From Papiliotrema nemorosa (taxonomy: Eukaryota; Basidiomycota; Tremellomycetes; Tremellales; Rhynchogastremaceae): a stretch of 64,000 nt of DNA. Both the position numbers and the translations under genes were made by a program. The notes beneath the pieces are model-generated. The model did not search any database. It had not been told where the DNA came from and was given only the letters and a program-made list of their open reading frames with translations. Positions 1 through 10,248 of this stretch are shown here, in pieces. Position 1 is the first letter of the stretch. Each line of letters begins with the position of its first letter. Location: contig JASKOT010000003.1 of the NCBI GenBank assembly GCA_032158125.1, positions 1 to 64,000 of the forward strand, read 5' to 3'.

Positions 1-550
1 GCGATGTCTCCCCTTCCTCCGGGGGGCACCCGGGGGGGGGCCGCCCCCGGCGGGGGGCTGTCCACCCCCCCCCCCCCCCCCCCCCCTCCCGTTGAACCGG
101 ATCGAATCAGGCAATCTGGCGCGGGGTGGCGAATATCTGGAGACCCCATGGGATGGAGAGAGATAACCCCGCAGTCGCACAGTGGCGATATGACGGCGTT
201 AATTTGAATGTGGCACTTCCCTGTGCCCTCCTCGTCACCTCCACCCCCCGGTGCGTCAAGACGACGAAGGTCACTCTATATGCTATGCTACCCCTCCATC
301 CATCCCACAAACCCCTTTGACATCTCCGTCCTTTGCTACACTGCGCCTTCTCGACTGACTCTTCATTGATAACGATACAATCACTAGCGTTTGACACGCA
401 CAATAGTCACCTTGCACCCACCTAGCATCCCCCCGCACCACTTGGCCAGCTCCAATACCGCGCGTCTCATCACACGACACACCGAGTCCCTTGCCACATT
501 ACAACCCGCATCAGTGACACACATCGAGACCAAACAATACAATAGTCCCA
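1..550. other. Intergenic leader with G-rich and C-rich tracts
   Basis: No gene could be supported here. The first 90 bases hold several G runs followed by an uninterrupted run of 22 cytosines at 65-86. The rest is pyrimidine-rich and probably contains the promoter and 5' untranslated region of the gene starting at 551. Confidence 0.6.
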
Positions 551-1528
551 ATGTCAATCTCCCTACCCAACGGCACCCTTCTCGCGGCCCCATCATCCTC
601 CCAAGCTACCGTGTCAGCTGCCGTCACTCGGATCCTTCACCTCTCCAACTTTTCAGCCGAGTCAGTCCACCTTGTCGACCGCTTCCCTGATGACTGACAA
701 TATAGGCTGAAGACTCGAGATATCCAGGCCATATTCAAAGACTATGAGAATGAGAAGGGTGGGTTTCGCATCAAATGGGTAGACGACGTGAACGCATTGG
801 TCGTTTTCTTTGATCCCAATGTCGGTGGGTCAATCAATCTTGGCTATGAAAAGGTCTCACCTGACTTGTCAGCCAAACGAGCATACTTGACCATCCTCTG
901 CAACCCACCCCCTACCTTTCTCCCCCCAGCCACTCTGAAACCATACGACCGACCCGACGCATCACAGATCATCGCCTCGCTCGCAGCCCGGACAATGGGC
1001 CATCGCGCATCCATGTCCAATGCCATGTCCACCTCTGGCATCCTCGCGCCGTCCAATGAGAACGCTCACGGGAGGACACTCTCCATGTCGGGTGGTGGTC
1101 TCAATCCGGGCTTTACTATGCCACTCAAAGGACATCGAGCCTCCACCTCTTCGTCTACCATTTCCGGACTACCGAATGCTGGTGGCAGTCTCGGTAACAC
1201 CATTGGCGGGACCACCCGGGGCCATGGTCGTTCTGGATCTGCGTCGAGCAGCTGGTCACGACAAGGTCTAGGCGGAGGTGTGCTCAACTTTTCCATGCCG
1301 ACCACTTCGAGCGCACCACGATTAGCTACACACTCGGAATCCTCGGCTGTCAGCCGATCTAGCTCTACATCGGACAACGAGCCTATAGTCGTTATGAATG
1401 CCATTCTCCCCAGGACGGGAACAAAGATCCCTCCGGCAACGACGGGCGGTAGGAGAGAGAGTCACTCTGCCGAAAAGGCATTGAGAGAGGTGGAGAAGGC
1501 TCTGGCGAGTGTCGAAGCGAAAGGATGA
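551..1528 (+). CDS. R3HCC1/R3HCC1L-like protein with RRM-type domain
   Basis: Three exons (551-660, 706-824, 873-1528) join in frame to a 294-residue protein. Residues about 25-95 contain the segments LHLSNFSAELKTRDIQAIF and FRIKWVDDVNALVVFFDP. These match the C-terminal RRM-like domain of metazoan R3HCC1/R3HCC1L proteins (strand-helix, then the IKWVDDxxAL strand). The remaining 200 residues are rich in Ser, Gly and Thr and look disordered, ending in a short charged helix. The ATG at 551 was chosen because it opens exon 1 and its frame leads cleanly through both introns. The family is suspected to bind RNA, but its role in fungi is not established. The domain call is fairly firm; the function is open. 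Confidence 0.75.
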
Positions 1529-1754
1529 GCTGCAAGTGGGTCAGCGGCGCTGTGATCCATGGCTAGGTTGTACATTATATACTCACATATGTCGAACCTG
1601 ACAACTGTCATTACATGCACTCTGATGCATTTCTCCCGGCAGAGCTTTATCGTCGAGCTCGACCTCCACATTGGTTCCGGTTATTTGGTTCGCCAACATG
1701 ACGTTTCGCTCAAACAATCCTTGACTTTCGTTCAGTCTACGTTCATACATCACA

Positions 1755-2538
1755 ATGCAGCAACGAATCCGAGAGCCATTACCGTCAAAGTATTTCTATT
1801 TCTTCTGGTTGTGTGAACCGGTACATACAAACCTTCCCGAGGCCTCGGCCAAGCTGACCTCATAGGCTCTCGTTCTGGGAGGAGTTGAATATGCGGTCCG
1901 TCGACCGATAGATTACGCTCGAGATATGCTTCCCTTGGGTCTGGAACGATCCACCGAGACACTCGGGTCGACTATCCGAGGGCAAATGATCGTTGGTGGT
2001 CTGGGAAGCTGTGTGTATCGCACTCGACCTGTCTATGACGGTATCTGACAGAATAGGCTTCTTCTTGTTGGCCATGATCTCCCTGTCCTTGTTTGCGACT
2101 ATCAAGTGGAGCCTACCTGATCGACCGGATATACAAGAGAGGCTCGTCAAGGCTTTACTTATTCCTCTAGCTATAGCCGATGTAAGTGTTCTCAAGTGGT
2201 CCGAAATAAGGTGCAGTTGGGCTGACGTTACAGCTGTCTCAGTGAGATGCTGTTATTTCACCCCGATGGCTGCGCGGCTGACTCGATAGCATCACCTTGA
2301 CCATCCTTCCCATGCCCTTGAGTCTCGTCAAGAATCCGGGAACGTGGACGACACTGATCAATGGCAACATATGGGTCACCGTCTTCCTCTTCACAATCAG
2401 GTGAGTCCTAATGTGCATGCCCGTGCTGACTACTTTAGATCCGCCTACTTCCTCGGTATTGGTCGTCCATACCGCTCTTTCACTTTGCAGAAAAGTGGTC
2501 CGACAGTCACCGATTCATCGGACCGCAAGAAGGTATAG
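1755..2538 (+). CDS. DUF7704 family membrane protein
   Basis: Six exons (1755-1820, 1866-2010, 2057-2181, 2234-2241, 2290-2400, 2439-2538) give a polytopic protein of about 185 residues. It opens with [20 protein letters not shown], the typical start of fungal DUF7704 proteins. Hydrophobic stretches follow at [26 protein letters not shown] and [20 protein letters not shown]. Exon 4 is only 8 nt and is required to read through ADLSHITLTILP, so it is probably real. The family is found in fungi and has no known activity; location in an internal or plasma membrane is inferred from the hydrophobic segments. Confidence 0.75.
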
Positions 2539-2605
2539 GAAAACGCTGGCGATATACTAGATGCATCTGCGACTACTCTACGACAATGCACGGGATCATT
2601 CAGCC

Positions 2606-4018
2606 TCATTGGGAAGGCTGATATGGCTTGATGAGCATCTAGACATGAGCCATATGCAAGCAATGCCTCTCTAGTGCACCAGCTCACCTTGCTGAACTCC
2701 TTGATCTTGTCCACACCTCGCACCTCGTCTGTCAAGAGGGGTAGTTGAACAATATGGAACCCGTCCTCGTACAGCTCATACGCCTCTTTCAGATACTTTT
2801 GCTGCATCTTGTGCCTGACGCTACATTGTTCACAGTTGGCGCCTGAAGCATGAGCTATTGGATCGGATCTTGACGCTTCGGACTACTCACCGGCTTTGGG
2901 GAAGAGTAGCTGGTTGACGACAATGTTGTGGGTGTCAATCTCGTACGTTGTCAACTCTTGGATGAGTCGCTCCGTCTCGTAGAGCGACAAGAATTCGGAT
3001 ATACAGACACAGACAAAGGTGGTCTTTTCCTGTCTCCCTTAGCAATGGTCTAACCTGGGAAACTCAAGGGGTACTGACAGGATCCTTGAACTGAGTGTTG
3101 ACTTCGGTAATGATCTCTCTCATAGCTTCCAGCTTTGCAAACATATCCTCTTGCGGTGCTCCTCCGCCAAACATCGATTGCATCTGCCGATCAGCTCGGT
3201 CACATTTGATCTTTTTCACCTGTTGCAGCATTGGTCCGAATCGACCGCTCAAACCGCTCAATTTACCCAAAGCCTTCTCGAGAACAGAAGGGAAGGACAA
3301 GAATCGAAGTGTGTGACCTGTGGGTGCGGTGTCAAACACGATCACTGAGAATTCCATCGATTTGACGTGTCTGCATATCAGCGAATCTTCCCCCGACTCC
3401 GCCTCGAGGCATCTCGAAGTAGGTAGAGGCGCACTTCATAATCTCTGCGAAACCCATAGCTTCATCTACACCTGGGATAGCAAACGCCAAGTCCTGCATC
3501 ATGCCTCCCATTCCACCGCTTTGATCAGCTGGACGTCAGCTTGCCTCCGCCGTACACAGGAATGTAAGTTGCGAGACGCACAAGCCTCAATCATCTCTTG
3601 CAGACTTCCATTGGGATCTATCTCCATTGCGTATAGGTTATCGAACCCGTTGACTTTTGTCGCGTCTTTTCCAAACTTCTGGGAAAAGGCATCTGAAAGG
3701 TTATGGGCTGGATCGGTGGACTGCTCTCAGCTTTGATTTATATGAATGGTAGGAAGACGCACGATGAGGAGCACGGATTCTCGGACTGCTGCTAGCTGCA
3801 CAGCCAAAGAGCACGATGTGGTGGTTTTACCTATTCATGAGCGCAGTGTCATATTCTCAAGCTGTTGGACACACCCACACCACCCTTTCCACCTGAATCG
3901 TCAGCTGTCTACACATTCATATCGAAAGCGCTAGCTCACCGCAGAAGATCCACTTCAAGCTCTGTTGGTCGAGCACATTCTGCAGAGTAGGTGGTAGAGC
4001 TTCAAAGTCGTCTGCCAT
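2606..4018 (-). CDS. GET3: GET3 ATPase, guided entry of tail-anchored proteins
   Basis: Nine exons splice to 338 residues, the usual GET3 length. It is the cytosolic ATPase homodimer that hands tail-anchored membrane proteins to the GET1/GET2 receptor at the ER. Visible hallmarks are the deviant P-loop GGKGGVGKTTTS near residue 27, [12 protein letters not shown] (switch I), [13 protein letters not shown] (switch II), the dimer zinc motif CEQC and the helix with [17 protein letters not shown], ending [10 protein letters not shown]. The start is [14 protein letters not shown]. The P-loop core is carried by an 18-nt exon at 3875-3892. Its start lies about 180 bp from the divergent COQ11-like gene, so the two probably share a promoter region. 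Confidence 0.95.
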
Positions 4019-4195
4019 GGTGAGGGTGCTTGTATGTATCTGGGCCAGAGTACAGAACACCTCCATGTTGTCCGCGGCGAGTGACGGTGCATGGGTTTGT
4101 CGGCGATCGCCGCCTCATGGGTAGACATCTGAAACACCATCCAAAAGTTGGGCCGATCGTATCAGCCACTACTACCTCTTCGTTCTCTTTCAGTC

Positions 4196-5240
4196 ATGTC
4201 TCTACCCAACCTACTCGTCGTGGGTGGAAATGGATTTTTAGGTTCGGCGATATGTAAAGGAGCCGTAGCGAAAGGGTGGACTGTGTCCAGTATAAGGTAT
4301 GGCCTCAAATGAGCTCTTTTGCCAGTCGGCTCACGAGCCAGCTCATCCGGTAAACCATACATCACTCCAGCGGGACATACACCCAAATGGGTCGATTCCG
4401 TCTCCTGGCATTCTGCATCAGCTTTCGATCCACCTTCATACTCCTCCCTCGCCGCTTCTTCCACCGCCGTCGTACATACTCTGGGTATACTCCTCGAAGA
4501 TGCGGGGTATAAATCAGCCGTGAAATCCGGTAACCCTCTGGGAATCGTCAAAGCTCTCGCCGGCGGTCTGGGAGGTGGAGATGGGAATCCTCTCAAGACG
4601 CCTGAAGAGCGGCAAAAAGGATATGACGGGATGAACCGAGATTCGGGTCAGTCCCTTTCAGTTGACAAGGAATATCGACGCTGACATGATCAGCATTGAA
4701 AGTATTGGACACTGTCATGTCTGACCCAGGGCCTTCAGCGGAGATGACTAAACCTTTCGTATACATCTCAGCCGCGGATGCTTTCCGACCCGTGGTTCCT
4801 CGACGTTATATCGAATCGAAGCGTGAAGCGGAGTTTGAGATTTTACGTCGAACGGCAGATCGACCAGAATCAAATATCCGACCTATCTTCATGCGTCCAG
4901 GTGAGCTACCACATATGAATGGCTCTGAGAGGTGCTCATGGTCATGGCAGGACTGATGTATCACCCCCATGTCAGACCCATCTCCACACTTCCCGCCTTC
5001 TTACTATCTATATCCGCCTCGTTACCCTTACCAAACCCGTTCGCCTCGAAATCATTCTTGAATGGAGCGTTGGAGTCTCTATCGACACATCCAATACATG
5101 TTGATCATGTTGCAAATGCTGTGTTGAGATGTATAGAGGATGAAGAGATGCGCGGGGTGGTCGACGTCGACTTGATGCGCCAATGGGCGGGGTTCAAGGT
5201 GGATAGGAAACAGGGCAGACCAGGGGTGTTGCAAACGTAG
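4196..5240 (+). CDS. COQ11: COQ11-like NAD(P)-binding mitochondrial oxidoreductase
   Basis: Four exons (4196-4296, 4342-4646, 4694-4900, 4951-5240) encode 300 residues. The N-terminal Rossmann motif VVGGNGFLGSAICKGAVAKG and the following strand VSSISSSGKP are those of atypical short-chain dehydrogenases. FVYISAADAFRPVVPRRYIESKREAE contains the YxxxK pair with an upstream Ser. The order and length match YLR290C/Coq11 of yeast and plant NDUFA9-like proteins; Coq11 associates with the coenzyme Q synthome on the mitochondrial inner membrane. A fusion to Coq10, seen in some fungi, is not present here. Identification rests on the pattern of motifs and not on a search. Confidence 0.75.
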
Positions 5241-5377
5241 ATGAACGAGTGGGAGGCCTGTTGTAGGTTTTAGATGTATGATGCATCGACATGATGAAAA
5301 GAAACACAACAATTTGACTGCGACATCGACTCTATTTGACATGGTATCGCCTTTGCTAGATGACAACAATGACAGCC

Positions 5378-7794
5378 TCAGACACTCCGAATATCAATAT
5401 TCAATCCCAACAACGTCCTCCTTCGGGCAGCCGTCCGTGACACAGTTTCGGGATCAGAGTCCTTGTGCAGCTTCCTGAACAGACAAACTTCTCTCTTCTC
5501 CAACTTGACAGGAGGCAGATATCCGTACAAGTCGGGTCGGAGCTTCTGTACAAATCGTGCGTGCCGCATCGACCGCCTGATTCGTGCCCTTTGCTCGGCG
5601 AATTTGTCACTCGTCTCGAGGGACATCTCTTGAACGACCGTATAGATTTGTCGTTCGAGCAGCTGTCGCTCGACATGCCATGACGATATAACCGAGTCTC
5701 GCTGTTTGAACCAATGTTCATCCGAACACTCGAGCACATTTCGGAGAAAACGCAATTCCAGCAGCCTGCGCGATTGTTCGAGCGTATCCAGTTGACTCGC
5801 TCTGCTCCGACTCTTTGACCCGTTTTCTGAAACTCGTAGTCCTCTCGCTTCGTAAGCGGGGAAGTAGGCCGGACATTCCAGTATCACCGGAACGTACCGC
5901 AATCGTTCGTCTCGAAGAATATGTCGGAACGCTTCAATTGGGATCACTCCGCTGGTAACGTCAGTTGAGATCCCACGTTAAGCGCTGATCAATGTCGACT
6001 CACTCGGTCAGACTGCTTTATCAGCGATGTGAACCTGATCATCAAGATGTACTCACTTCGCATGACGGCTCTTGCGCTGCCCTCGCTCGTAATAATTGTC
6101 CGAAACATGAATCGTAGCGAGATTGTGAAAGCCGACCATGTCTACGTCGAACAGAAAATCGAGTCGGCCGTGCACAGTGGTGAAGTCGTACTGCTGAGAA
6201 AGATGACAAAGGTCAATGCAGACTTTCAATCGCCCAGGCATGTCTACCAATCTAATCAAATCGTGTAACGCGCTCAGACAGGTAGGGCTGTAGGCTGTGC
6301 CATGACAGCTCTGGTGCGTCAACACGCATTTTGAAAGCTTCAGGGCATTGTAAGCTCACAGTAGTCTCGATGGCCAAGGTGATATCCATTTGAGCTACAA
6401 GCAGCTGTCGTATGAGACCAGCTACCCGTCTCTGCGACACTTCAGTCGGATTGACCTTGTCGTCGCCAAGGCTGCCATTAGCAGCGAGCCAATCTGCGCG
6501 CATTCCGGCCGTGGCTCACTGGAAGACTAGAGTCTTGATGCCTAGTCTGCTGATCCGCTCCATCTCCCTCTCCAAACTTTGTTTTGCGGCAAGATAGACC
6601 GAGCTGAATATAATCAGCGAGTTCATCGCCACCAACGTGTGCACATACCGATCGGGGCTGGCCAGATTGGAGTATCTCGCATGGGCTATCATATTATCAG
6701 ACCCCACCAGACCTGCCTTTCAGCTCAAGTCACGATTAGCGAAAGTGCCACTGACCTTCTTGATGAAGAATCTTCTTGAACTGTCGAGATTTCTCATGAT
6801 CTCGATGTCGTTTGAGGCCATGTAGTACCTCGACCTTTTTCTTCGGGCTATGGGGCATGATACACACAGCGCCGAGTTGAGACGTTTCAGAGGTCGTCTT
6901 GGCGATACGCCGGGCGAGCGCGCGATAGTCACCTTTACGCATGGCGAGACCGAGTGGGGGTATGGATGGAGCATCATTCTCATCTTCATCCTTTGCCGGC
7001 ACGGCGAGTGTTTGACGAGTAGTCGATTGTAGTGGGGTCGAGCAGCACGCTGTTAGCTCGGGTAAGAGCCATCTTGAGGTTGGTCTTCCATAGAAATAGT
7101 CTTCCTCCAGAGACGACGAGGTGATCCGACAAGCACGATTTTCCCTACGATCTGCATTGTGGTGTGTCACTCGCCGACGAGACAAGGATGTAGGGGTGTG
7201 CGGTTTCTGCGAAGGAGGTGGGCGGATTTGGAGCAAAGACGTATCGGATGCGAGGATTGGGTGAACGCTCTTCTTGATCTCGGCAAGAATCGCCGAATCG
7301 TCGATTGCAGTCGAGACATATCCGGTGGATCTCGGCGGAAGGGTGTACGATGGTCCCGATGCTGTCGGATTGAAGAAAGGTAGGCTCGTAGGGGTCGGCG
7401 AAGGGGAAAGGTTGAGGAGCTCTCTTTTTAGGGACGCTCGGGACTGAGGGCCGGTACGACTCGAACGGCGATGTAGTTGTTTGCCTCGAAGCAGCTCGCT
7501 TTGGACCTCTTCGGGTGATTCTACAGCGAATGGGAAGTCTTCACGGGCCATGTCATCCAGTATCGACCCAATACACCATGGAAGCGAGGGGCAATGATCA
7601 TTCGGATATGGCGAGAAGCGGACTTTGCACCGAGTCTTCCTAGATGGCCGGATTCTTAACCTTGAGGGTCGACTAGGACGACCGTGGCCCAAATCACGCA
7701 TGCCTCGAGTGCGAGAAGTGTATCGCCCGCTCACATCGGGGTTCGGGTGCTGGGTGCACGAAGTTACATGATGTTCATCGTCGTGACCGGACAT
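5378..7794 (-). CDS. Divergent endonuclease IV-type AP endonuclease paralogue
   Basis: Seven exons (7794-6756, 6712-6649, 6603-6520, 6471-6360, 6310-6057, 6012-6004, 5951-5378) total 2136 nt, exactly 711 residues. The middle third follows the endonuclease IV TIM barrel: IAHARYSNLASPD (His69 of E. coli Nfo), LVFHLGDD (His109), AIETTSCHGT (Glu145), CIDLCHLSQQYDF (Asp179, His182), IHVSDN (His216), RKSRHANLTDGVIPIEAF (His231) and VILECP (Glu261). The Nfo Asp229 position is Ser. Roughly 290 basic, Pro/Ser-rich residues precede the barrel and about 150 Arg-rich residues follow; neither resembles a domain I know. Two ACGCGT sites lie about 200 bp upstream. It is far from the canonical APN1 at 21.9-23.7 kb. 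Whether it still cuts abasic DNA is uncertain. Confidence 0.7.
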
Positions 7795-8254
7795 TTTAAG
7801 GTGAGCTCGAGCGATCTCGTCCAGACGATATCTTTGGTTCCCAGAGTGTCGATGTGTGTCGGTCGCGCAGGTCTCGCGACATTCTCGATGAGGCTAGACG
7901 GATCTCAGAAGCGGTTGTTGTCCTTTTACAAAGCTTGTCGGGTCGAGTTCAAGTGGAAGATTGAAACTGTGAAACAGACATGAGATCAGTGTCAACGCGT
8001 TTCGACGCGTCTGAACCACGGACAATCGCGCGAGTCAGACAGGCATGCGTTGCATAAAGATTCGTTACAAAAGAAATACGGAAGACTCAAGCAGATCTAA
8101 AGAGCAAGTCGACCATCGAGATCATCGAGATCATGACGAGCGTCAGGGTATTGGGAACAACAAGATACTATTATTATGCAGGTGGGCGCTGTAGCCTCTT
8201 TTTCCTCTTCTTGGCTCCAATCTTCTTCTACCTGGATACAGTTGGTGAACACAT
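7795..8254. other. Intergenic: promoter of AP endonuclease paralogue and 3' region of RNR2
   Basis: No gene is supported. It holds the upstream region of the gene starting at 7794, with two ACGCGT motifs at 7995-8010, and the RNR2 3' untranslated region near 8100-8254. Confidence 0.6.
7995..8010. promoter_or_regulatory. Two MCB (ACGCGT) elements
   Basis: ACGCGT occurs at 7995-8000 and 8005-8010, 10 bp apart and 201-216 bp before the ATG of the minus-strand AP endonuclease paralogue. This is the Mlu I cell-cycle box bound by MBF (Swi6/Mbp1-type) in ascomycetes; conservation of that use here is inferred. Confidence 0.5.
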
Positions 8255-9599
8255 CTAGAAGTCGTCGTCGAGCGAGAAACCCTTCTTGATTGCTTGGTGG
8301 TCTGTTTGAGCACCGACCGATTGGTTGACACCCGATTTAGAGTATGCCGAGACACGAGACTCGAAGAAGTTGGCTTTACCCTGTAGCGAGATCATTTCCA
8401 TGAAATCGAAGGGGTTGGTAGCGTTCCAGATCTTAGGGTTTCCAAGAGCGACCAGCAGTCGGTCGGCGACAAACTCGATGTATTGGCACATGAGCTTAGA
8501 GTTCATACCGATAAGCGAGACGGGCAGAGCGTCGGTCAAGAACTCTTGTTCAATCTTGACGGCCTCGGTGATAATCTTGGCAATGGTGTCGGGATGAGGA
8601 CGCCTTCGAAGGTGGGTGAAGAGGAGACAGGCAAAGTCGGTGTGGAGACCCTCGTCTCGGGAGATGAGCTCGTTGGAGAAGGTCAATCCAGGCATGAGAC
8701 CTCGCTTCTTGAGCCAGAAGATGGAAGCGAATGAGCCGGAGAAGAAGATACCCTCGACGGCGGCAAAGGCAATGAGTCGCTCGGCAAAGGTGGATCGCTC
8801 GTCCGAGATCCACTTGAGAGCCCAGTTGGCCTTCTTGGCGATGCAGGGGATGGTGTCAATGGCCTCGAATAGGTAGGTTCGTCGAGCGGCATCCTTGATG
8901 TAGGTGTCGATGAGGAGAGAGTAGGTCTCAGAGTGGATGTTCTCCCTGTGGTGTCAGTGGGAGGCCATATGCGGAGACGAGATGACTCACATCATGATTT
9001 GGAAACCGTAGAAGCACTTGGCTTCGGCAGCTTGGACTTCGGCCGAAAATCGCTCGACCAGGTTCTCATTGACGATACCGTCAGACTGCGAGTCAGAATG
9101 CTGGGTCGAAAAGGTTCAACGCGTCACTCACAGCAGCAAAGAAAGCGAGGACGTGCTCGATAAAGTAACGCTCGTTGTCGTTCAACTTGTTCTCCCAGTC
9201 GTGAAGATCAGGAGCAAGGTTGATCTCCTCGGATGTCCAGAATGAAGCTTGGGCTTGCTTGTACATTTGCCAGATCTGAAGGTTAGCAGGCACAATAATA
9301 CTCGTTTGTGCTCAACTCACCTCTCTGTACTTGATGGGGAAGAGGACGAATCGAGCATTGGTCTCTTGCAGCAACGGCTCGTCCTTCTCCTCGCACTCGA
9401 CATCACCGACGAATCGTTTTCTGTAGTCCTCGACATCCTCCGTCTTGGCGACGACGGTGGCAGTCTTGACTGCCTCTGCGGTGGCAGCGGCAGCCTTGAG
9501 CTTTGCCAAGAGGTTTGTCTCGGTAGGCTTTGAAGCGTTGAGGTCGATGGTGGAGAGGGCAGCGGCAGCTACCTTGGAAGGGGTTTCGACAGCAGCCAT
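8255..9599 (-). CDS. RNR2: Ribonucleotide reductase small subunit (R2)
   Basis: Four exons (9599-9321, 9275-9132, 9085-8991, 8945-8255) give 402 residues, standard for class Ia R2. The enzyme subunit houses the di-iron/tyrosyl radical needed to make dNTPs. Visible features are [32 protein letters not shown], the iron-ligand helices with [18 protein letters not shown], the [10 protein letters not shown] motif and [19 protein letters not shown]. The tail ends FSLDDDF, the acidic C-terminus that docks on R1. An Ala/Lys-rich N-terminal 70 residues precedes the conserved core. Its promoter is shared with MSH6 and carries four MCB sites. Confidence 0.97.
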
Positions 9600-10248
9600 G
9601 GTGGTTTGGTAGTAGGTAGGTGGTGGCAGTAGTTGAGATGTGAGGTGTCTGTGCGAGGTGTCAAGGGGGGAATGGAGGCGAAGAAGTGGGCGATGAGATG
9701 GGAGAGGGGGGACATGAGATGGAGGAGAGGGTTTAAGTAGGTCGATGTTTGAACCCTGACGCGTCGAAAAGAGTCCAGTCACCCGCCCAAACATGAAATT
9801 TCGTCTGCCCACCACCCCGTCAGACGCGTAAAGTCACGCGTCCCTCCAGCCATCTCTACTAGCGACGCGAGTATTTGCCACCCACTCACCACCCAAATGA
9901 TCTTTCCCACGGTGCATTCAATCAATCTTACCTATTCCCCTCACTTTAATCACCCCTTCCCTCCCTCCCTCGACGCGTCTGTGGACATGAGATTATCGCT
10001 TGCCCCCCCCTTCCATCGCGTGTGACTTTACTTTTCCTCCTTCTGCTTGCTTCCTCTCTCGCCCCCCCCCCCCTCTCCACACACGTCATTTGTCCAGCAC
10101 GTCTCTTGTAGGTCGCATGATCCATCAGGTATAGTCGCCCCTCTCGTCAGCAGCATCAAAGCCATCGATCGGCCGAGTGCAGAACAACGTCCACCTCGAA
10201 TCCAGTCACCCGTCGCTGCTATCGTCTCAACAGTCGACACTGAGAGCC
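9600..10248. promoter_or_regulatory. Divergent RNR2-MSH6 promoter with four MCB sites
   Basis: This 649-bp interval separates the ATGs of RNR2 (minus) and MSH6 (plus). ACGCGT is present at 9759-9764, 9824-9829, 9836-9841 and 9973-9978, with a near match GACGCGA near 9864. Pyrimidine-rich tracts lie on both flanks. The layout suggests joint G1/S induction of a dNTP-supply gene and a mismatch-repair gene by an MBF-like factor (inference). Confidence 0.65.

Noticed and set aside
6472..6519. In-frame TGA in the EndoIV paralogue, suggesting a pseudogene
   Set aside because: The TGA lies inside a 48-nt GT-AG intron whose removal gives LVFHLGDD with the expected metal-binding His.
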